From an uncultured Ignavibacteria bacterium (GTDB taxonomy: Bacteria; Bacteroidota; Ignavibacteria; Kapaibacteriales; UBA2268): a stretch of DNA of 10,573 nucleotides. The translations under genes and the position numbers were made by a program. Where the stretch lies: contig CAIWET010000308.1 of assembly GCA_903911805.1 (NCBI GenBank), positions 1-10,573 of the forward strand, written 5' to 3'. Numbering within the stretch: the stretch's first letter is position 1; every line of letters starts with the position of its first letter. Positions 6,298-10,573 of this stretch are shown piece by piece. The notes beneath the pieces were generated by a model. That model saw nothing but the letters and a program-made list of their open reading frames with translations, made no database searches and was not told where the DNA came from.

Positions 6298-7521
6298 ATG
6301 AATATTGGTGAAAGCGTAATATTAGCATTTGATTCGATTAGAGTGAATAAGCTGAGAGCATTCTTAACTTTATTGAGCATTGCAATTGGTGTTTTTGCTA
6401 TAGTTGGTGCAGGGACATTAGTTTCTTCATTAGAGGGGATGATTACACAGCAATTAGCGGATGTTGGAGAAACCTCATTTTGGATACAAAGAATGCCAAA
6501 AATTCAAAGAATGGGTGAGGGAAGGTCAAGAAGAAAACCTATAACTTATACTCAGTATAAACAATTTAAAAGATTGATGACTTCAACTGACTGGATTAGT
6601 GCATATAGCTTTACTCAGGGAATGACTGTTAAAAATGGAAATCTCTCTACAGATCAGGATGTTAATCTAATTGGTTGCGAAGAATATTTCTTTATTATTA
6701 ATGGTACTAATATTGTTGAAGGAAGACCATTCACCGAGGATGATATTACTTCTAATAGAAATGTTGCAATTATTGGTAATGACGTGATAACAAAAATATT
6801 TCCTAATCAAAATCCATTGGGTAAATACTTGACAGTTGGTAGCCAAAGTTATGAGATAATTGGAGTTTTAGAGGCTAAAGGTGCTACATTTGGCCAAAGT
6901 CAAGATAACAAAATTGTTATTCCTCTAACTAAATTTTTAACTTATCACGCAAATGAGTTTGAGCAATCACTTGATATTTCAATTAAAGCGTATAAAAAAG
7001 AATTATTGAGTTCAACAATCGATGACGCTTATGGTGCTATGAGAGTCGCTCGTAACATTAAACCAGGCGAAGAAAATACTTTTGACCTTGACACTAATGA
7101 CACGATTACAGACCAATTTAGTGGATTTATGACCTTTATTAGTGTATTTGGTTTCTTCAGTGGATTTATCGCTTTGATCGCTGCAGGCATTGGAATTACT
7201 AATATTATGTTGGTTTCAGTTAAAGAAAGAACTCGCGAAATTGGAATACGTAAAGCAGTTGGTGCAAAGAAAAGATGGATTATGAACCAATTTTTTATTG
7301 AAACTATTACTATTTGTCAGGTTGGTGGTTTATTTGGAATTCTTCTAGGGCTAGCAGGTGCAGGAATACTAAGCAGTGCTGTTGGATTGAAAATAGTTTT
7401 TCCAATCACCTGGGTTGTTTTTAGCATTGTTATTTGTACAATATTAGGATTAGTTGCCGGAGTTTATCCAGCAATGAAAGCCGCGAATTTAGATCCAATA
7501 GAAGCATTGAGATATGAATAA
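6298..7521 (+). CDS. MacB-type ABC transporter permease, second of a pair
   Basis: This 407-residue protein is a paralogue of the gene before it, with the same layout: LAFDSIRVNKLRAFLTLLS (9-27), helix 1 (~21-44), a periplasmic core domain (~45-278), three C-terminal helices (~279-306, 331-362, 372-392), FtsX signature VKERTREIGIRKAVGAKKRW (308-327) and C-terminus YPAMKAANLDPIEALRYE. Both permeases share an RN[IL]KPGE[ED] motif late in the periplasmic domain (253-259 here), and a 35-base stretch of the signature differs at only one base between them. The rest of the periplasmic domain is diverged: this one has a basic patch GEGRSRRKP (74-81 region) where the first has a Trp-rich DKWDWAGG. The ATG is one base after the preceding stop, with GAGG at 6284-6287. 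It is the last gene of the operon and is followed at once by a terminator. Confidence 0.93.
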   Translation: MNIGESVILAFDSIRVNKLRAFLTLLSIAIGVFAIVGAGTLVSSLEGMITQQLADVGETSFWIQRMPKIQRMGEGRSRRKPITYTQYKQFKRLMTSTDWISAYSFTQGMTVKNGNLSTDQDVNLIGCEEYFFIINGTNIVEGRPFTEDDITSNRNVAIIGNDVITKIFPNQNPLGKYLTVGSQSYEIIGVLEAKGATFGQSQDNKIVIPLTKFLTYHANEFEQSLDISIKAYKKELLSSTIDDAYGAMRVARNIKPGEENTFDLDTNDTITDQFSGFMTFISVFGFFSGFIALIAAGIGITNIMLVSVKERTREIGIRKAVGAKKRWIMNQFFIETITICQVGGLFGILLGLAGAGILSSAVGLKIVFPITWVVFSIVICTILGLVAGVYPAMKAANLDPIEALRYE

Positions 7522-7551
7522 AAAAAAGCCGCAAAAAAATGCGGCTTTTTT
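7522..7551. terminator. Bidirectional intrinsic terminator between convergent genes
   Basis: GCCGC (7528-7532) pairs with GCGGC (7541-7545), extended by A7533-T7540 inside and by A7522-7527 with T7546-7551 outside, giving a 12-base-pair stem and a six-A loop. On the plus strand the stem ends in a T tract; on the minus strand the A tract becomes a T tract. It starts one base after the stop of the second permease and lies 21 bases beyond the stop of the convergent peptidase gene, so it can serve both. Confidence 0.93.
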
Positions 7552-7572
7552 CAAAAAATATTAAATTTAATA

Positions 7573-10500
7573 TTATTTATTAATAATCACTTTATCAGAA
7601 ATATAAGTTCCATCATTGTTGATGATTTTTAATAAATACATTCCGGAGCTTAATTCAGTTGCATTGATATTTAATAAATTTGTGTTTAGATTTGTAATTT
7701 TATCACTTCTAACGATTTTACCAAATGAATCAAATAACTGATAATTACTTGCTTTTGAGCTTTCTTTCAAAAATACGTTAATTGAATTAATAGCAGGGTT
7801 TGGATAGATTCTCAAACCTAAAGTAGAATTGATTTCATCTTCAACTGAAGTTGCACCAAAAGTAAATTCGTGGTAACCTAAGTTTAAGCCAGCACTCCAA
7901 AGTCTAACCTTATTATTTGATAATCTACCTTGACCAACTGTTAGTGATTGAAGTTCTTTTGCTAAAACAGGAGCCCATGTTGTTCCCAAATCAGAAGTTT
8001 TCATAACTGAACCATCAACAAATAAAACTGCGAATGTGGTACTGTTAGGGATTGGATAAATCTCAACAACATACATTCCGTTAGAAGTTAAATCAATTTG
8101 TCTTAAATTCCAATTAGCACCACCGTCGCTTGTGGTTGTTAAATATCTTGTTGCAGTAGCCGTTGCAGTTTCAGAATAAATTGCCATACCATTTTTATCA
8201 TCAGTAAAAGCAACTTTACTCATACTTCCATCTTTAAATATAGTACTTGTTTTCCAATTTACACCTCTATCAGTAGTAGAATAAACCCTTCCAAGAGAAG
8301 TACCAAACCAAATTTTATCTCCTGTTTGAGAAATACATTCAACAAAACCTGTTTCAGGTGTTCCTGTTGAACCTGTTAAAGGTGATGGAACTCCTGCTAA
8401 AACTGACCAGGTTACACCTGCATCTGTAGTTTTTCCAATTCCCCAAGTGCTACCGATTGGGTCACCAAGCATCAAGCCATTATTATCATCGAAGAAGCAG
8501 AATCCATTAACAAATGGTGTAATATCGCTTATTGGGTCTATTGACCAATTGGCGCCACCATTAATTGTTGTATAGATGTTTGCTGCACCACTTTTTGGAC
8601 CACTTCCAGCAATTGCTTTTGAGGATGTAAATCCGTGAACAGCATATAAAACTTCACTTGCAGCTTGATTTAATGAACTGCCTGAAGTAGTTAATTTTGC
8701 AATTGCACCAGGTATATATGGACTTTCTCCACAAACCCAAGCAACATCGTCTGTAGCAATACCTAAACCGTGCCATTGAATTGCATAATCAGATGGTACA
8801 TTTAAATAACTTACATATTTATTTACAGAATTTAATTTTATTGGGATATAGAATAATTGATAATCAAGATAATTTGGAGCAGAATATTTAACAACTATTC
8901 TTGCTGTACCATCAAACCAAGGGTTATTTGGTAAAAGCTTAACATTGAAAGATAAATCTTTAGTTGTCAAAGTTTCAAAATTCAAATAACTAAATTGCTT
9001 ATCAACAATTTCGATATAGCTATCAAGAGCAATAATTTCTACTGTTAAGCTGTCAGCGGTACCAAGATAATTTATCAAATTTAAGTTTATTAATGTTGCA
9101 GCATTATTTCTCAAAGCAACATCGCCATTAATAGATAAATCTTTTCCGACAATACCTGGTACATAAACTGTATTTGGAGCAAATTTTGAGTTATTATATT
9201 GCAATGCTTTTGCTGCATTGATTTTTCCAACATAATAAATTTTCATATTAGGATTTGTAGTTGAAAAAGCATCGTCGCAAGTGCTTCTGATTTGTGCTGA
9301 AACTTGCTCAGGAGACCAAGTTGGATGAACACAGAACACTAAAGCGGCTAATCCAGCAACAACTGGACTTGACATAGAAGTACCACTCATATTGCCATAA
9401 GAGTTATAAGGTAATGTTGAATAAATATTCTCACCAGGACCATATACTTTAACTGAATTGCCAAAGTTAGAGAAAGTAGAAACTGTATTTGCTCTGTTAT
9501 AAGAACCAACTGACATCACGCCATCGTAACAAGCAGGATAAGTTGGTAAAAGGTCATTATTTGTTCCCTCGTTTCCAGAGGAAGCTACAACTAATGCGCC
9601 TTTTGAAATTGCAAAGTTAATTACATCTAATTCTTCAGGAGAAGAACTATTACCACCCCAAGAGCAGTTGATTACTTTTGCACCATTATTTGCAGCATAA
9701 TAAATAGCTTCATAACCACGATAAACTCCAGTAACGGCTGAATTATCTGAGCTACATTTTACTGGCATAATTCTGCAAGAAAAGCCATAAGAAGCAATTC
9801 CTGTTTTATTATTAGTAATTGCTGCTGCGCAACCTGCTGTATGAGTGCCATGAGATTGAGAAGGATTTTTTGGATCATTATCTTCTAAATATTGATTTGC
9901 TGTGATTTGGGCTGTAGAAACATTTCCTACCATATCCCAACCGCGAATGTCGTCTATTTTACCATTACCATCATCATCAATTTTATTTCCTGGTATTTCT
10001 TTGCGATTTACCCAAATATTTCCAGCTAAGTCATCGTGTGACCAATCAGTACCATTATCAATGATAGCAATTATAACATTTGTATCACCTTTGGAAATAT
10101 CCCAAGCATTTTTAGTTGCAGCATTGCTAAGATACCATTGTTGATAAAACAATGAATCATTAGGAGTGAATGCGTGGAAGTCTCTTTTGAAACTCGGTGT
10201 AGCATATTCAATATCTGAATTTTTCATCAATTCAATACAAACTTTGTAAGGGTCGATTTCATTTGAATAATTTATTTCTAAAATTCTATTTAAACCAATT
10301 TTTTCAACAGATTGAATAGATTTTTTGTCAGTTCCAAAAGGTTGGCGTGCTTTGAATGAACCATAAGCTGAAAGTATGCTAGCTGCACCTTTACCCAATG
10401 TGATATTGCCATTTTTATCTATAGACTGAAGAGCCTTAGTCTTTATATGTATTTGATTTTTATTAAGTTTATCAGAACTTACATAGCTAATATTCATATT

Positions 10501-10573
10501 TTTATAAACATTATTAATTGCATCAAAATAGTTGATACTATATGCTATTGATTTATCTTTAATTAATTCTTTA
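7573..10573 (-). CDS. Subtilisin-like S8 peptidase with Asp-box repeats and T9SS sorting domain, 5' end missing
   Basis: This is a large secreted serine protease, cut by the right window edge. Numbering from the Met at 10495-10497 (974 residues to the stop): prodomain-like segment ~60-105 (ending IEYATPSF); S8 catalytic domain ~120-435 with Asp147 (AIIDNGTD), His216 (SHGTHTAG), oxyanion Asn309 (SSGNEG) and Ser374 (GTSMSSPVVAG), all intact; a Ca-binding-like loop DDDGNGKIDD (174-183) between Asp and His; a beta-rich spacer ~440-560; then Asp-box repeats (NGGANW, DAGVTW, DRGVNW, DGGANW, DLGTTW between 646 and 841) suggesting a BNR/YCF48-like propeller; and a T9SS type A sorting domain ~895-974 (IYPNPAINSINVFL, ELSSGMYLLKI). 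The Met at 10497 is probably not the start: it has no ribosome binding site, no signal peptide follows, and the frame stays open for 25 more codons to the edge. The Sec signal should lie outside the window. Confidence 0.93.
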   Translation of the reverse strand, partial: KELIKDKSIAYSINYFDAINNVYKNMNISYVSSDKLNKNQIHIKTKALQSIDKNGNITLGKGAASILSAYGSFKARQPFGTDKKSIQSVEKIGLNRILEINYSNEIDPYKVCIELMKNSDIEYATPSFKRDFHAFTPNDSLFYQQWYLSNAATKNAWDISKGDTNVIIAIIDNGTDWSHDDLAGNIWVNRKEIPGNKIDDDGNGKIDDIRGWDMVGNVSTAQITANQYLEDNDPKNPSQSHGTHTAGCAAAITNNKTGIASYGFSCRIMPVKCSSDNSAVTGVYRGYEAIYYAANNGAKVINCSWGGNSSSPEELDVINFAISKGALVVASSGNEGTNNDLLPTYPACYDGVMSVGSYNRANTVSTFSNFGNSVKVYGPGENIYSTLPYNSYGNMSGTSMSSPVVAGLAALVFCVHPTWSPEQVSAQIRSTCDDAFSTTNPNMKIYYVGKINAAKALQYNNSKFAPNTVYVPGIVGKDLSINGDVALRNNAATLINLNLINYLGTADSLTVEIIALDSYIEIVDKQFSYLNFETLTTKDLSFNVKLLPNNPWFDGTARIVVKYSAPNYLDYQLFYIPIKLNSVNKYVSYLNVPSDYAIQWHGLGIATDDVAWVCGESPYIPGAIAKLTTSGSSLNQAASEVLYAVHGFTSSKAIAGSGPKSGAANIYTTINGGANWSIDPISDITPFVNGFCFFDDNNGLMLGDPIGSTWGIGKTTDAGVTWSVLAGVPSPLTGSTGTPETGFVECISQTGDKIWFGTSLGRVYSTTDRGVNWKTSTIFKDGSMSKVAFTDDKNGMAIYSETATATATRYLTTTSDGGANWNLRQIDLTSNGMYVVEIYPIPNSTTFAVLFVDGSVMKTSDLGTTWAPVLAKELQSLTVGQGRLSNNKVRLWSAGLNLGYHEFTFGATSVEDEINSTLGLRIYPNPAINSINVFLKESSKASNYQLFDSFGKIVRSDKITNLNTNLLNINATELSSGMYLLKIINNDGTYISDKVIINK
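7576..7815 (-). other. T9SS type A C-terminal sorting domain
   Basis: The last ~80 codons of the peptidase gene encode a type A T9SS sorting domain. It has the family hallmarks: IYPNP near its start, an alternating hydrophobic strand after it, LFDSFGKIV in the middle (usually a D-x-x-G-[KR] turn), then ELSSGMYLLKI and a terminal KVIINK strand. In organisms with T9SS this domain directs Sec-exported proteins across the outer membrane and is removed by the PorU sortase, often with attachment to the surface. It is the best single marker of the host's lineage in this window. Confidence 0.9.

Noticed and set aside
5988..7271. Near-identical 35-base repeat (5988-6022 and 7237-7271, one mismatch) considered as a recombination or mobile-element repeat
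   Set aside because: Both copies encode the same conserved FtsX-domain motif (EIGIRKA[IV]GAK) in paralogous permeases, which explains the identity.
4326..7521. Assigning the exporter to macrolide export on the basis of MacAB resemblance
   Set aside because: The MacAB-type fold is shared by exporters of toxins, peptides, siderophores and lipids; nothing in the sequence identifies the substrate.
9902..10144. Plus-strand open frame inside the peptidase gene
   Set aside because: It is antisense to the conserved catalytic domain, including the active-site Asp region, and shows no domain of its own.

Overview
The window is AT-rich DNA (roughly 30% G+C by eye) that is almost entirely coding. Three things point to the Bacteroidota/Ignavibacteriota/Kapabacteria side of the tree (the FCB group): a large secreted peptidase ending in a type IX secretion system (T9SS) type A sorting domain, a tripartite ABC exporter whose ATPase and permeases are separate polypeptides, and the AT-rich codon use with Lys/Asn/Ile-rich proteins. 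The exact phylum cannot be fixed from this sequence alone.

Layout. (1) Positions 35-761: two small overlapping plus-strand genes, a secreted Lys/Ala-rich 94-residue protein and a 151-residue membrane protein with two transmembrane segments and a possible winged-helix-like C-terminus. (2) Positions 762-980: the only sizeable intergenic gap, holding short direct and inverted repeats and presumably the promoter of the next operon. (3) Positions 981-7521: a tight six-gene plus-strand operon encoding a TolC-type outer-membrane channel (apparent TTG start), an RDD-family membrane protein with an N-terminal zinc ribbon, a MacA-type periplasmic adaptor, a MacB/LolD-type ATPase, and two different MacB-type permeases. 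(4) Positions 7522-7551: a strong hairpin flanked by A and T tracts that can terminate transcription from both sides. (5) Positions 7573-10573, minus strand: a subtilisin-like (S8) peptidase with prodomain, catalytic domain, Asp-box (BNR-like) repeats and T9SS sorting domain. Its reading frame runs off the right edge of the window, so its true start and signal peptide are not present.

How the genes work together. The six-gene operon encodes every part of a tripartite ABC exporter: outer-membrane exit duct, periplasmic adaptor, ATPase and a permease pair that most likely forms a heterodimer. Systems of this class use ATP hydrolysis in the cytoplasm to drive periplasmic substrates out through TolC; the substrate cannot be read from the sequence. 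The RDD protein between channel and adaptor is the unusual member. The peptidase is convergent with the operon and probably independent of it: it should leave the cell by Sec plus T9SS.

Nothing here is clearly a new defence system or mobile element. The least conventional points are the zinc-ribbon RDD protein inside an exporter operon, the paired non-identical permeases, the overlapping small secreted/membrane gene pair, and the protease/Asp-box/T9SS fusion.
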